NCBI RefSeq assembly: GCF_012034245.1
Contig: NZ_JAATEO010000005.1
Coordinates: forward strand, 62,001-126,000
DNA length: 64,000 nt
Direction of reading: 5' to 3'
From: Micromonospora thermarum
GTDB lineage: Bacteria; Actinomycetota; Actinomycetes; Mycobacteriales; Micromonosporaceae
Numbering within the stretch: position 1 is the first letter of the stretch; each line of letters begins with the position of its first letter. Positions 36,250-45,817 of the stretch are shown in pieces. A program made the position numbers and the translations under genes. The notes under the pieces are model-generated. The model had not been told where the DNA came from. It saw only the letters and a program-made list of their open reading frames with translations, and did not search any database.

Positions 36250-37145
36250 TGAGCACCAGCTCCGTCCTCTACGACCACCCGGGGCCCCGTGCCCGCATCC
36301 GCAACAACGTCCTCAGCGTCGTCTTCGGCGTCGGCGTGGTCGCGCTGCTCTGGTGGGTCTACTCGAAGTTCGACGCGGCCGGCCAGTGGGAGGCCGTGCT
36401 CTGGAAGCCGTTCACCGAGCCGGCGACCTGGACCCAGTTCATCCTGCCTGGCCTGTGGGCCACGCTGAAGGCAGCCGCGGTCGGCATGGTGCTCTCGCTC
36501 GTCTTCGGCATCGTGTTCGCCGTCGGGCGGCTCTCCGACCACTGGTGGATCAAGGTCCCGGCGGGCGCGGTCGTGGAGTTCTTCCGCGCCGTCCCGCTGC
36601 TGCTGATGATCTTCTTCGTCTTCTACGGCGTGCCGTTCCTGATCCAGGGCCCGGTGAGCGCCTTCTGGGCGGTGGTCGTCGGTCTGACCCTCTACAACGG
36701 GTCGGTGCTCGCCGAGGCGTTCCGCGCCGGCATTCGATCCGTGCCCGGCGGCCAGTCCGAGGCCGCGTACGCGATCGGCATGCGCAAGAGCCAGGTCATG
36801 CAGCTCATCCTGATCCCGCAGGCCGCCCGCGCCATGCTCCCGATCATCGTCAGCCAGCTCGTGGTGCTGCTCAAGGACACCGCCCTCGGCTACATCGTGG
36901 CCTACCCCGAGCTGCTCCAGCGCGGCGTCAACGACCTCGCGGCCAACAAGGGCAACATCGTGGCGGCAGCGATGGTGGCGGCGGCCATCTACATCGTGAT
37001 CAACTCGCTGCTCACCGCCCTCGCCGGCTGGCTCGACCGGCGTTCGCGCACCCGTGGTCTCCGGGTACCCAGGCAGACGCGGCCGGCCGCTGCCGCCGAC
37101 TCCACCCCGGAGGGCGGCGCGACGGTGTCCGAGCCACAGGGCTGA
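36249..37145 (+). CDS. gluD: Amino-acid ABC transporter permease 2
   Basis: A 298-residue HisMQ-family permease. It has an added N-terminal helix (VLSVVFGVGVVALLWWVY), absent from permease 1. The EAA loop is EAAYAIGMRKSQVMQLILIPQA, and FFRAVPLLLMIFFVFYG is typical of this family. The cytosolic tail is rich in Arg, Ala and Pro. Its start overlaps the gluC stop. A very long terminator follows, closing the operon. Confidence 0.93.
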   Translation: MSTSSVLYDHPGPRARIRNNVLSVVFGVGVVALLWWVYSKFDAAGQWEAVLWKPFTEPATWTQFILPGLWATLKAAAVGMVLSLVFGIVFAVGRLSDHWWIKVPAGAVVEFFRAVPLLLMIFFVFYGVPFLIQGPVSAFWAVVVGLTLYNGSVLAEAFRAGIRSVPGGQSEAAYAIGMRKSQVMQLILIPQAARAMLPIIVSQLVVLLKDTALGYIVAYPELLQRGVNDLAANKGNIVAAAMVAAAIYIVINSLLTALAGWLDRRSRTRGLRVPRQTRPAAAADSTPEGGATVSEPQG

Positions 37146-37153
37146 GTACACAA

Positions 37154-37198
37154 GATCGGGAGGGGGAGAAGGGCGGCGCCCTTCTCCCCCTCCCGATC
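37154..37198. terminator. Very long hairpin terminator of the glu operon
   Basis: A perfect 21-bp stem (37154-37174 with 37178-37198) and a three-base loop. It lies between convergent gluD and rny and can stop both. Confidence 0.9.
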
Positions 37199-37308
37199 AC
37201 ACGTCTCGCGTCAGGATTCTTCCTGCCCCTGCTGGACGCCGAAACTCGCCACGCGCTTGGCCCGCGGACGAACCACACCGAGGCCTGGTGCCAGCGGAAT
37301 TGCCGTGG

Positions 37309-39075
37309 TCAGCGGGCGATCTCGGTGACGCGGGACTCGCGGACCACGGTGACCCGGATCTGCCCGGGGTAGGTCAGCTCCTCCTCGATCTGCTTGGCCA
37401 CGTCCCGGGCCAGCACGGCGGCGCCGATGTCGTCGACGTCCTCCGGCTTCACCATCACGCGGATCTCCCGCCCGGCCTGCATGGCGAAGACCTTCTCCAC
37501 GCCGAGCTTGCCGGCCGCGATCTCCTCGATCCGCTCCAGCCGCTTGACGTACGCCTCGAGGCTCTCCCGCCGCGCGCCCGGCCGGCCGCCGGAGCACGCG
37601 TCGGACGCCTGCGTGAGCACCGCCTCGATGGTCTGCGGCGGCACCTCGTTGTGGTGCGCCTCGATGGCGTGGACGACGTCCTCGCTCTCCCCGTACTTGC
37701 GGGCGAGGTCGGCGCCGATGATGGCGTGGCTGCCCTCCACCTCGTGGGTGAGCGCCTTGCCGATGTCGTGCAGGAACGCGCAGCGCTTGATCGTCGGCAC
37801 GTCCAGCCGCAGTTCCGCCGCCATGATGCCGGCGATGTGGGCCGTCTCGACGAGGTGCTTGAGGACGTTCTGCCCGTACGACGTGCGGTAGCGCAGCCGG
37901 CCGAGCAGGGTGACCAGCTCCGGGTGGATCTCCGTGATGCCGGCCTCGACCAGGGCGTCCTCGGCCGCCCGCTGGCAGAGCTGCTCCACCTCGTGCCGGG
38001 CCAGGTCGTAGACCTCCTCGATCCGGTGCGGATGGATCCGGCCGTCCAGGACCAGCTTCTCGAGCGTGAGCCGGCCGACCTCGCGGCGTACCGGGTCGAA
38101 GCAGGAGAGCAGCACCGCCTCCGGGGTGTCGTCGATGATCAGGTTGACGCCGGTCACCGACTCGAAGGCCCGGATGTTGCGCCCCTCGCGGCCGATGATC
38201 CGGCCCTTCATCTCGTCGCCGGGCAGGTGCAGCACGCTGACCACGCTCTCCGCGGTCTGCTCGCTGGCGACCCGCTGGATGGCGTCGACGACGATGTGGC
38301 GGGCGCGGTCCTCGGCGGTGCTGCGCGCGTCCGACTCGATGTCCCGGACCAGCAGCGCGGCCTCCCGCTTGGCCTGTACCTCGATCGCCTCGATCAGCTC
38401 CGCGCGGGCCGCGTCCGCGGTCAACCCCGCGACCCGCTCCAGCTCCCGGCGGCGGTGCTCCTCCGCCAGCGCGAGCTCCGCCTCCCGCTGGGTGAGGGCG
38501 GACTCGCGGGCCGCGAGAGCCGCGCTGGCGGCGCTGAGCTGCCGCTCCCGCTCGGCGAGCCGCTCCACCTCCTCGGTGTGCAGCCGCTCCCGCTCGTCCA
38601 TCCGGGCGGCCCGGCGCTCCACCTCGGCGGCCTGTTCCCGGGTCGTCGCGGCGAGGACCGCGACCTCCCGCTCACCGCTGCGCCGCGCGGTGGCCCGCAA
38701 CTGCTCGGCGTCGGCCTCGGCCTGCTTGTGGGCCCGCTCCAGGATGGTGTCCGCCTCGGCGCGAGCGTCGTCGAGCACCCGACGCGCCTCCGCCCGGGCG
38801 GCCTTCGCCTCCGCCTTGGCGGCCGCCGCCTCGGCCCGTGCCGCCGCGGCGGCCGATTTCGCCACGTCGATCGTGCTGTTCGCCTCGTCCGCCGCCGAGC
38901 GGAGCGCGGCGAGGGACTGCTCCTGGCGATCCTTCTCCGCGATGAAGGCCGGATCCTCCGGGGCCGGCGCCGTCCCGAGGCGCCGCACCACGCGGACACC
39001 GAACAGCACCGCCCCGAGCACGACCAGTGTCAGCAGCAGGACGGCCACGAGAAGGACGACATCGAAAGGGCTCAT
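37309..39075 (-). CDS. rny: Ribonuclease Y
   Basis: A 588-residue membrane-anchored endoribonuclease that starts bulk mRNA decay. An N-terminal transmembrane helix (VVLLVAVLLLTLVVLGAVLFG) is followed by about 240 residues of Ala/Glu/Arg coiled coil. A KH domain (MKGRIIGREGRNIRAFE) and an HD domain with HDIGK follow. The coiled coil is longer than in Bacillus RNase Y. ATG 39075 lies just before the membrane helix and follows GGGGGG. It is the next gene after recX in the same direction but 788 bp away, and a promoter-like site lies in that gap. Confidence 0.94.
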   Translation of the reverse strand: MSPFDVVLLVAVLLLTLVVLGAVLFGVRVVRRLGTAPAPEDPAFIAEKDRQEQSLAALRSAADEANSTIDVAKSAAAAARAEAAAAKAEAKAARAEARRVLDDARAEADTILERAHKQAEADAEQLRATARRSGEREVAVLAATTREQAAEVERRAARMDERERLHTEEVERLAERERQLSAASAALAARESALTQREAELALAEEHRRRELERVAGLTADAARAELIEAIEVQAKREAALLVRDIESDARSTAEDRARHIVVDAIQRVASEQTAESVVSVLHLPGDEMKGRIIGREGRNIRAFESVTGVNLIIDDTPEAVLLSCFDPVRREVGRLTLEKLVLDGRIHPHRIEEVYDLARHEVEQLCQRAAEDALVEAGITEIHPELVTLLGRLRYRTSYGQNVLKHLVETAHIAGIMAAELRLDVPTIKRCAFLHDIGKALTHEVEGSHAIIGADLARKYGESEDVVHAIEAHHNEVPPQTIEAVLTQASDACSGGRPGARRESLEAYVKRLERIEEIAAGKLGVEKVFAMQAGREIRVMVKPEDVDDIGAAVLARDVAKQIEEELTYPGQIRVTVVRESRVTEIAR

Positions 39076-39563
39076 GCCACACCCCCCGCGGCCCGCGCCG
39101 CGACAGGCGTCCGGGGAGAACATGGAAGCCGTCGGCCCCTCCAGGGGCCGTTCTCCTCCAAGATCTCCCGCGCTCCGGAAGGTCCCGCGTGGGGCACGGC
39201 GGCGGCTGAGGGAGGCCGTGCGCCGGGCCTGCCGACCCGCCCGCTCATGTCGGCCTCCCTGGTGACACCTGCCGCCTCGCCATGGCGCGCCTCCCCTGAA
39301 CGTCGCGCCGCAGGCACGTGCCGGTGGGCACGCTCCTGCGGCTCTGGACGCCCGACCGGAGCGGCTGGCCGTGGGTAGCGCTCCCCGCCGGCGGTGCCCG
39401 GGTGGCATCGTCGGCGTCAAGTGCAGTTGTCACGTCGGCTCCGGACCGGCCAGTCCGGACCTGAACCAGGGCCGATGGATCGGCCAAAGTGATGCTGTTC
39501 TGTTACGCGATCTATGTTGTGCGCTTAGCCTGCGCTGGTCGGGCAATGTGAGCCTGTATGGCG

Positions 39564-39593
39564 AGGCTAGGTCTCCGGGGGCGGTCTGGTCAA
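39564..39593 (-). promoter_or_regulatory. Possible promoter of rny
   Basis: TTGACC (39593-39588) and TAGCCT (39569-39564) on the minus strand, spaced by 18 bp. This matches a vegetative actinobacterial promoter well. Confidence 0.45.
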
Positions 39594-39760
39594 GAACTCA
39601 TGATCAAACCCCCCGAACGGAGAGAATCTGCGAGGCGACTCTCCGCTGATGAGAGGCAGGACAGCGGAGGACAAACGGGGACACGCCGCTGGCTGGTTCG
39701 GCTGGCGCGGCGGTGACAGCCGGTCCGGCGGCCCCGGTCCGCGCGGGGCGGTGACAGCCG

Positions 39761-39835
39761 GTGCGACCGGTGCGGCCGGCTGCGGGTGCGACCGGTGCGG
39801 CCGGCTGCGGGTGCGACCGGTGCGGCCGGCTGCGG
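39761..39835. repeat. Three perfect 25-bp tandem repeats
   Basis: The unit starts GTGCGACCGGTGCGG and continues CCGGCTGCGG. Copies span 39761-39785, 39786-39810 and 39811-39835 without change. A degenerate partial unit follows. There are no spacers, so it is not a CRISPR array. The repeat is just downstream of the recX stop. Confidence 0.9.
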
Positions 39836-39863
39836 TGCGGTCGGGGCGGCTGGCGTACGCCGG

Positions 39864-40547
39864 TCAGTCGAGCGGGCGGCTCTCTCGGTCGAGGTCGCCC
39901 TCGGCGTCGGCGAGGGCGTCCTCGTCGATCTGGTCGGCGAACTCGGCCGCCTCGGCGCTCTGCGCCGCGAGGGCGTCCTTCACCGCCCGGATCGCCACCC
40001 CCGGCGGGTAGCCCTTGCGGGCCAGCATGCCGACCAGCCGGCGGAACACCGCGTCCGGCTCGCCCCGTGTGGTGCGGAGCTTCCGCTCCGCCAGGGCTCG
40101 GGCGGTCTCGGCCTCGGTGTCGTCGTCCAACTCGCCGAGCGCCGCCTTGGCGACGTCCCCGTCGACACCGCGCTGACGCAGCTCGGTCGCGAGCGCCCGG
40201 CGGGCGAGGCCCCGGCCGGCGTGCCGGCTGGAGACCCAGGCACGGGCGAAGGCGGCGTCGTCGATGATGCCGACCTCGTCGTACCGGTCGAGGACCGCGG
40301 CGGCCACCTCCTCGGAGATGCCTCGCTTCGCCAGCGCGCCGGCCAGCTCGGCGCGGGTGCGCGGGCGTACGGAGAGCTGACGCAGGCAGATCTCCCGGGC
40401 CACCTCTGCCTCGTCATGAGGCGGGGTGGCCTCGGCGTCAGTCCCGGTGTCCCGGGACCGGCGACCGCGGCGGGGTGCGGGAGCGTCACCCGTGCGGGGC
40501 GGACTGGCGTCCCAGCCTCGCCCCGTACGGGCGCGTCGTGATGCCAC
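39864..40547 (-). CDS. recX: RecA regulator RecX
   Basis: A 227-residue protein that binds RecA filaments and limits strand exchange. Helical repeats such as CLRQLSVRPRTRAELAGALAKRGI, AWVSSRHAGRGLARRALATELRQRGV and RKGYPPGVAIRAVKDAL follow a 45-residue basic, disordered N-terminus. GTG 40547 lies nine bases after the recA stop. The two are thus co-transcribed and SOS-controlled together. Confidence 0.92.
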   Translation of the reverse strand: MASRRARTGRGWDASPPRTGDAPAPRRGRRSRDTGTDAEATPPHDEAEVAREICLRQLSVRPRTRAELAGALAKRGISEEVAAAVLDRYDEVGIIDDAAFARAWVSSRHAGRGLARRALATELRQRGVDGDVAKAALGELDDDTEAETARALAERKLRTTRGEPDAVFRRLVGMLARKGYPPGVAIRAVKDALAAQSAEAAEFADQIDEDALADAEGDLDRESRPLD

Positions 40548-40556
40548 GGGTCAGGA

Positions 40557-42695
40557 TCAGAAGTCGACCGGCGGCAGCTCCGGGCCACCGGCGGCGTCGC
40601 CCGCGCCGATGCCGACGCCGAGCTTCTCCAGGATCTTCTTCTCGATCTCGGCGGCCACGTCCGGGTTCTCCCGGAGGAACTCGCGGGCCTTCTCCTTGCC
40701 CTGGCCGAGTTGGTCACCGTCGTACGTGTACCACGCGCCGGACTTGCGGATGATCGCCTGCTCGACACCGACATCGATCAGCGAGCCCTCGCGGGAGATG
40801 CCCTTGCCGTACATGATGTCGAACTCGGCCTGCTTGAACGGCGCGGCGACCTTGTTCTTCACGACCTTGACCCGGGTGCGGTTGCCGACCACGTCGGTGC
40901 CGTCCTTGAGGCTCTCGATGCGACGCACGTCGAGCCGGACCGAGGCGTAGAACTTGAGCGCCCGACCACCGGTGGTGGTCTCGGGGCTGTTGTGCACCAT
41001 GACGCCGTCCACGAAGTAGTTGTGGTTGCCCTCCACCTCGATGTCGAACCGGTTCATGGAGCGAGTCTTGGGCTTGACGCGCACGTCGATGACCCGCGCC
41101 GGCACCGGGGTGAGTTCCTCCGGGACGAACTGCGGCTCGACGGCGCACTGCCCACGGAACCGCGGCAGCAGCTTGGACTCCACCGCCGCTGGTACGTACG
41201 GCGCAATCAGCTCCTGGAACCGCGCCGACGACTCTGTGGTGAACACGATCGACGCGGTCCGACGAGCGCCCCGGGCGACCAGCTTCACATCCATGCCGTA
41301 GGCGTCACGCAGATGCTCCACCAGACGGTCCCGGCTGCCCTCCGCCATCGCCTCGACACAGATCTCGATCCGCCCCGATCCGCCGGCCGTACGCTCCTGA
41401 ACGCCCTTGGAACGCAGCGTGAAGCACCCGTCGTCCATGTACCAGATGGCGAGGGCGAGCGGGGTCAGCGCCTTGAGGTAATCCCAGCTGAGGTGCTTCT
41501 TGCCGTCGCCCAGGTAGACCGCACGGCGCAGCTCGTCCAGCTCGGGCAGCGGCGTGAAGTCGACGAACGCCGCACCACGGGCGTCCGCGCGTCGGGAATG
41601 GCTGATGTTGCCGAGCAGGGACACCTTCCAATCGAGGTAGTCGACCTGCTGGGCTCCGTGGCCGAGGCGGAAACGCCCCCCCGAGCGGTCTTGGCGGTTC
41701 GGTGAAAGCGCACCGTCGCCCATCAGTGAGCCGAGGATCACCTGCCACTGCTGCTCGCTGAGCCGTCGGGACTCGGCCAGCATGACCCGGTCACCGGCGA
41801 TCAGCTCTCCCGCCTCGCGCCAGCCGCCCGGCGTGCGCACCAGGTGATTGGGCGTGGCGGCGAACTGGGCGCGACCGTTGCCGCCCGACTTGGCGACGGT
41901 GAACTGGAGGAACTGCTCCGCCGGCCCGTTGTTGAACCAGTTGGTGATCCGCTTGGGCTCCACCCGGTCGGTCTCCGGGTTGTAGGACAGGACCTCGACG
42001 TCCAGCCGCTGGTTGACGATCTTGCCGATCTTCTCCTGCGTGCCGTCGGCGAGGGTGACCCGGGTCGAGTAGGACATGCAGCCGAACATCACGCCGATCT
42101 TCTCGCGGAGCTGGTTGATGAAGATCGCCGTCGTGCCGGTGTTGTTGAGCACACCGGTCATCTTGCGCAGCGCCTGGCTCATCAGCCGGGCCTGGAGACC
42201 CACGTGGCTGTCGCCCATCTCGCCCTCGATCTCGGCGCGCGGCACCAGCGCGGCGACCGAGTCGATGACGATGATGTCGAGCGCGCCGGAGCGGACCAGC
42301 ATGTCCGCGATCTCCAGCGCCTGCTCGCCGGTGTCCGGCTGGGAGACCAGCAGGGCGTCGGTGTCGACGCCGAGGGCCTTCGCGTACTCCGGGTCGAGCG
42401 CGTGCTCGGCGTCGACGAAGGCGGCGATGCCACCGGCCCGCTGGGCGTTCGCCACCGCGTGCAGTGCCACCGTGGTCTTACCGCTGGACTCCGGGCCGTA
42501 GATCTCGACGACCCGGCCGCGGGGCAGACCGCCCACGCCGAGCGCCACGTCGAGTGCGATGGAGCCGGTCGGGACCACCGCGGTCTGGATGACCGGACGC
42601 TCGCCCAGCCGCATCACCGAGCCCTTGCCGAACTGCTTGTCGATCTGAGCGAGAGCAAGGTCGAGTGCCTTCTCCCGGTCTGGCGCTGCCGCCAT
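40557..42695 (-). CDS. recA: Recombinase RecA containing an intein
   Basis: A 712-residue precursor. The RecA halves (residues 1-205 and 570-712) show Walker A GPESSGKT, Walker [11 protein letters not shown] and, after the intein, [23 protein letters not shown]. They join to a 348-residue mature RecA. The intein lies between Gly205 and the serine of SPETTT. RecA pairs homologous DNA and triggers LexA cleavage. ATG 42695 ([15 protein letters not shown]) was chosen over GTG 42743 because families start there and GGGGTGG precedes it. An SOS box is 132 bp upstream. The neighbours DUF3046 and recX are typical of actinobacteria. Confidence 0.97.
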   Translation of the reverse strand: MAAAPDREKALDLALAQIDKQFGKGSVMRLGERPVIQTAVVPTGSIALDVALGVGGLPRGRVVEIYGPESSGKTTVALHAVANAQRAGGIAAFVDAEHALDPEYAKALGVDTDALLVSQPDTGEQALEIADMLVRSGALDIIVIDSVAALVPRAEIEGEMGDSHVGLQARLMSQALRKMTGVLNNTGTTAIFINQLREKIGVMFGCMSYSTRVTLADGTQEKIGKIVNQRLDVEVLSYNPETDRVEPKRITNWFNNGPAEQFLQFTVAKSGGNGRAQFAATPNHLVRTPGGWREAGELIAGDRVMLAESRRLSEQQWQVILGSLMGDGALSPNRQDRSGGRFRLGHGAQQVDYLDWKVSLLGNISHSRRADARGAAFVDFTPLPELDELRRAVYLGDGKKHLSWDYLKALTPLALAIWYMDDGCFTLRSKGVQERTAGGSGRIEICVEAMAEGSRDRLVEHLRDAYGMDVKLVARGARRTASIVFTTESSARFQELIAPYVPAAVESKLLPRFRGQCAVEPQFVPEELTPVPARVIDVRVKPKTRSMNRFDIEVEGNHNYFVDGVMVHNSPETTTGGRALKFYASVRLDVRRIESLKDGTDVVGNRTRVKVVKNKVAAPFKQAEFDIMYGKGISREGSLIDVGVEQAIIRKSGAWYTYDGDQLGQGKEKAREFLRENPDVAAEIEKKILEKLGVGIGAGDAAGGPELPPVDF
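40989..42080 (-). mobile_element. RecA intein with LAGLIDADG homing endonuclease
   Basis: 364 residues from [13 protein letters not shown] to VDGVMVHN. Splicing signals are complete: N-terminal Cys, block B ATPNHLV, C-terminal His-Asn and a following Ser. Two LAGLIDADG-like motifs, ILGSLMGDG and LAIWYMDDG, mark a homing endonuclease that is not visibly degraded. The site after RecA residue 205 is the one I recall for the M. leprae RecA intein (also about 365 residues), not the M. tuberculosis site. Confidence 0.95.
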
Positions 42696-42826
42696 CGTTG
42701 CCACCCCTGCCTTCGCCGGCGTCTTTGCTGAGCTTCGCGTCACGCGGACACGCTAGGCGCTGGGTCCGACAGAAAACCAGCGACGAGGCCGCGAGCTGTG
42801 GACGAGCACCCCGCTGTGGACAATAG

Positions 42827-42842
42827 CCGAACAGGTGTACGA
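42827..42842. promoter_or_regulatory. LexA (SOS) box of recA
   Basis: CCGAACAGGTGTACGA; on the minus strand TCGTACACCTGTTCGG fits TCGAAC-N4-GTTCGA. It lies between a -35-like TTGCCG and a -10-like TATTGT on the minus strand, so LexA would block the recA promoter. Confidence 0.75.
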
Positions 42843-42879
42843 CTCGGCAAGCGACACGCGGAAGCGGAGAAAAGGCTGC

Positions 42880-43080
42880 TCAGCGTAGTCGGGCAGGCAC
42901 CCGGTCGGGGTACGCGGCGACGACGGCCCGCCACACGACGTGCGTCTCCTCCCCCGCGGCGAGGGCCTGCTCGATCGTCCGCCCACCGAGCTGGGACAAC
43001 ACCTGGTCGCTGGCGATGCTGGTCGCGTACGCCGGCCCGAACGCCTCCTCCAGTCGCGCCCAGAAGTCGGTCAGCCGCAC
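42880..43080 (-). CDS. DUF3046 protein
   Basis: A 66-residue protein, MRLTDFWARLEEAFGPAYATSIASDQVLSQL, typical of DUF3046. In actinobacteria it is usually found just upstream of recA, as here. The function is unknown. GTG 43080 starts three bases after the MFS stop, so it is co-transcribed with the exporter, while recA has its own SOS promoter downstream. Confidence 0.9.
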   Translation of the reverse strand: MRLTDFWARLEEAFGPAYATSIASDQVLSQLGGRTIEQALAAGEETHVVWRAVVAAYPDRVPARLR

Positions 43081-43083
43081 GTG

Positions 43084-44475
43084 TCAGTCCTCCTTGTCGG
43101 GTGCCCCCACGGACACCGGACGCAACGCTAGCGCCACCAGAGGCACCACCGTGATCGCCGCCAGCAGGGTGAGCACCGGATAACCCGCCGCCCGCATGAC
43201 AAACCCGCTGACCGCGGCGGCCCCGGCGCCGGACAGGCCCATGATCAGGTCGGAGAATCCCTGCACGCTCGGCCGGACCGCCGCCGGCACCGACTCCGAC
43301 AGCAGCGTGGAACCGGCCACCATGGTGCCGGACCAGCCCAGCCCCAGCAGGACGAGACCGACCGAGAGCCGGGGCGTGTGATGCCCGGCGGTGCCGGCGA
43401 CCGCGCACGCGGCGAGCAGCAGCCCGACGCCACCGAGGATGACCGCACGTCGCCCGAGCCGGTCCGTGAGCCAGCCGACCAGCGGGGACAGCGCGTACAT
43501 GCCGGCGATGTGCAGGCTCAGCACGATGCCGACCACCCGCAGGACGTCGGCGTCCCCGTGCGACTCGCCGAGCCGCACCGGGGTCATCGACATCACCGCC
43601 ACCATCACCACGTGACCGACCGCCACGGCCGCGATGCCGAGCCGGGCCGCCGGGAGGCCGCGTACCACCTGCCAGGCCGCGCGCATCCCGGCGCCGCGCC
43701 GGGCGGCCGGGGTCGCGACGGTGGCCGCGGCCGGCGGAGCGACCGGCGCGTCGGCCGCCGCGGGCGGCAAGGCGGCGGGGGCCTCGACCTCGACGGTGTC
43801 GGGCGGCGGAGCGGCCGGCGCGTCGGCCGCCGCCAGCCGGCGGGCGGTGAGCAGCGGGTCGGGCCGCAGCAGCGCGAGGAGTACGCCGGCGGCGAGCACG
43901 AACGCGGCGGCGCTGAACGCGAACGGGCCGGCCAGCGGCGGCAGCCCCCACCCGCTGGTGACCTCGTCGGCGAGCGCGGCGAAGTTCGGTGCGGCCACGG
44001 CGCCGATCGTGGTGGCCCAGACGATGATCGAGAGCTGGCGACCCCGGCGGGCCGGGTCGGCCAGGTCCACGGCGGTGTAGCGGGCCTGGAGGTTCGCGGC
44101 CGTGCCCCCGCCGAAGAGCAGCATGCCGAGGAAGAGCAGCGGCACGGACCGGGTGACCGTGGCGACCACGACGAGCACCGCGCCGACCGCGCCGACCAGG
44201 TAGGCGACGACCAGTCCCGGCCGGCGGCCGTGCCCGTTCATGATCCGGGTGACCGGGACGGCCAGCAGCGCACCGCCGACCACGGCGGCGCTCTGCGCCA
44301 GGCCGGCGACCGCGGTGCCGGCGACCCGGGCGGCGAGCAACGCCCCGACCGCGATGCCGATGGTCACGCCGATGCCGCCGATGACCTGGGTGCCGAAGAG
44401 CAGGCGCAGCGTCCGCCGCTGGATCGGCGCGACGTCGGGCCGGGCAGGCGCCGGCGCGGTCAGGTCGGTGGCCAT
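43084..44475 (-). CDS. MFS transporter
   Basis: A 463-residue membrane protein with 12 predicted helices in two halves. They are split by a long Ala/Pro-rich cytosolic loop (about residues 230-275) containing two APAxPP-type repeats. Motif A-like GWLTDRLGRRAV occurs in the second half. The profile suggests a drug or metabolite exporter; the substrate is unknown. ATG 44475 follows GGGAG. The frame is open far upstream, but only as antisense to the acyl-CoA dehydrogenase gene. It is the first gene of the stretch leading to DUF3046 and recA. Confidence 0.87.
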   Translation of the reverse strand: MATDLTAPAPARPDVAPIQRRTLRLLFGTQVIGGIGVTIGIAVGALLAARVAGTAVAGLAQSAAVVGGALLAVPVTRIMNGHGRRPGLVVAYLVGAVGAVLVVVATVTRSVPLLFLGMLLFGGGTAANLQARYTAVDLADPARRGRQLSIIVWATTIGAVAAPNFAALADEVTSGWGLPPLAGPFAFSAAAFVLAAGVLLALLRPDPLLTARRLAAADAPAAPPPDTVEVEAPAALPPAAADAPVAPPAAATVATPAARRGAGMRAAWQVVRGLPAARLGIAAVAVGHVVMVAVMSMTPVRLGESHGDADVLRVVGIVLSLHIAGMYALSPLVGWLTDRLGRRAVILGGVGLLLAACAVAGTAGHHTPRLSVGLVLLGLGWSGTMVAGSTLLSESVPAAVRPSVQGFSDLIMGLSGAGAAAVSGFVMRAAGYPVLTLLAAITVVPLVALALRPVSVGAPDKED

Positions 44476-44606
44476 CGGCGACTCCCGGAGACGTAAGGGG
44501 TGGACGAGGTCCCTATCCTTGCGCATCCACCCGGGCCGACGGCAGCCGGTTTCGCCGGTACGTGCGCCGAGGTCCCGGCGTGCCAGCCAGGGACTTCGAC
44601 ACCGCC

Positions 44607-45746
44607 CTAGAGGCCGAGGCCGCGTCCGATGATCTCCTTCATGATCTCGGTGGTGCCGCCGTAGATGGTCTGCACCCGGCCGTCGAGCCACGCCTTCGCC
44701 ACCGGGTACTCCAGCATGAAGCCGTAGCCGCCGTGCAGTTGCACGCAACGGTCGGCGACCTTGTTCTGCAGCTCGGTGGTCCACCACTTGGCCTTGGCCG
44801 CGTCGGTCACCGAGAGGCGCCCGGCGTTGAACTCGGCGACGCAGTGATTGACGAACGTCCGCGCGATCGTCACCTCGGTGTCGAGCTCGGCCAGCAGGAA
44901 GCGGTTGTGCTGGAACTTCCCGATCGGCCGGCCGAACGCCTCGCGGCTGCGGGCGTAGTCCAGGGTGACGGCGAGCAGCTTCTCCGCGGCGGCCACGGCG
45001 CCGACCGCGATGCTGAGGCGCTCCCGGGGCAGGTTCGCCATCAGGTGGTAGAAGCCGTGGTTCTCGGTGCCGATCAGGTTCTCCGCCGGCACGCGGCAGT
45101 CGTCGAAGAACAACTCCGCCGTATCGTTGGCCTTGAGGCCGACCTTGGCCAGCCGCCGGCCCCGGCTGAAGCCGGGCGTGCCGGTCTCCACGGCGATCAG
45201 GCTCACCCCGTGCGCGCCCTGGTCGGCGGTGCGGGCGACGACCACCACCAGGTCGGCCATCTCCCCGTTGGTGATGAACGTCTTCTGCCCGTTGAGGACC
45301 CAGCTGTCGCCGTCGCGGACCGCGCTGGTGCGGACGCCGGCCAGGTCGGAGCCGGCGCCGGGCTCGCTCATCGCGATCGCGGTGACGAGGTCGCCGGAGC
45401 AGAAGCCCGGCAGCCACCGCTTGCGCTGGTCGTCGGTGGTCAGCTCGGTGAGGTACGGCGCCACGACGTCGTTGTGCAGGCCGAACCCGAGCCCGGAACA
45501 GCCCGCGGCGACGATCTCCTCGACCAGCACCGCGTTGAACCGGAAGTCCTGCTGGCCGCCGCCGCCGTACTCGGGGTCGACGTCCATGCCGAGCAGCCCT
45601 GCCGCCCCGGCCTTGCGCCACACGTCCCGGTCGACGATCCCCGCCGCCTCCCAGCGCTCGTGGTGCGGCACGGCCTCGCGGGCCAGGAACTCCCGGCACA
45701 GGTCGCGGAACTCGTCGTGATCCCGCTCGTACAGATGCTGCTCCAT
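44607..45746 (-). CDS. Acyl-CoA dehydrogenase (long-chain-like)
   Basis: A 379-residue FAD enzyme. The N- and middle-domain signatures AIAMSEPGAGSDLAGV and NGQKTFITNG are present. The C-terminus is YGGTTEIMKEIIGRGLGL. The glycine in YGGTTE, where short- and medium-chain enzymes have the catalytic Glu (YEGT), together with RERL further upstream, matches the long-chain and isovaleryl-type placement of the base. It oxidises acyl-CoA to enoyl-CoA. ATG 45746 (MEQHLYERDHDEF) is preferred to an upstream in-frame start at 45770. It stands alone. Confidence 0.93.
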   Translation of the reverse strand: MEQHLYERDHDEFRDLCREFLAREAVPHHERWEAAGIVDRDVWRKAGAAGLLGMDVDPEYGGGGQQDFRFNAVLVEEIVAAGCSGLGFGLHNDVVAPYLTELTTDDQRKRWLPGFCSGDLVTAIAMSEPGAGSDLAGVRTSAVRDGDSWVLNGQKTFITNGEMADLVVVVARTADQGAHGVSLIAVETGTPGFSRGRRLAKVGLKANDTAELFFDDCRVPAENLIGTENHGFYHLMANLPRERLSIAVGAVAAAEKLLAVTLDYARSREAFGRPIGKFQHNRFLLAELDTEVTIARTFVNHCVAEFNAGRLSVTDAAKAKWWTTELQNKVADRCVQLHGGYGFMLEYPVAKAWLDGRVQTIYGGTTEIMKEIIGRGLGL

Positions 45747-45817
45747 GGCGGCAAGTGTGGCACCGCTCACCCGCCCTGCCCAGAGGTGGTCAGCCGCCGC
45801 TCCCCGGCGGGGGCGGG

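Larger units (their letters stand above)
39076..39863. other. 788-bp recX-rny gap with tandem repeats
   Basis: No gene is supported; open frames here lack ribosome-binding sites and normal third-position GC. The gap holds three tandem 25-bp repeats (39761-39835), two copies of CGGTGACAGCCGGT (39711-39724 and 39749-39762), an AT-richer stretch near 39480-39640, and a minus-strand promoter-like pair at 39564-39593. The rny leader would be about 480 nt. Confidence 0.55.

Noticed and set aside
39245..39487. 80-codon minus-strand frame upstream of rny
   Set aside because: No ribosome-binding site and no family resemblance; it lies in the probable rny leader.
39761..39835. Possible CRISPR array
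   Set aside because: The 25-bp units are directly adjacent with no spacers, and there are no cas genes in the window.
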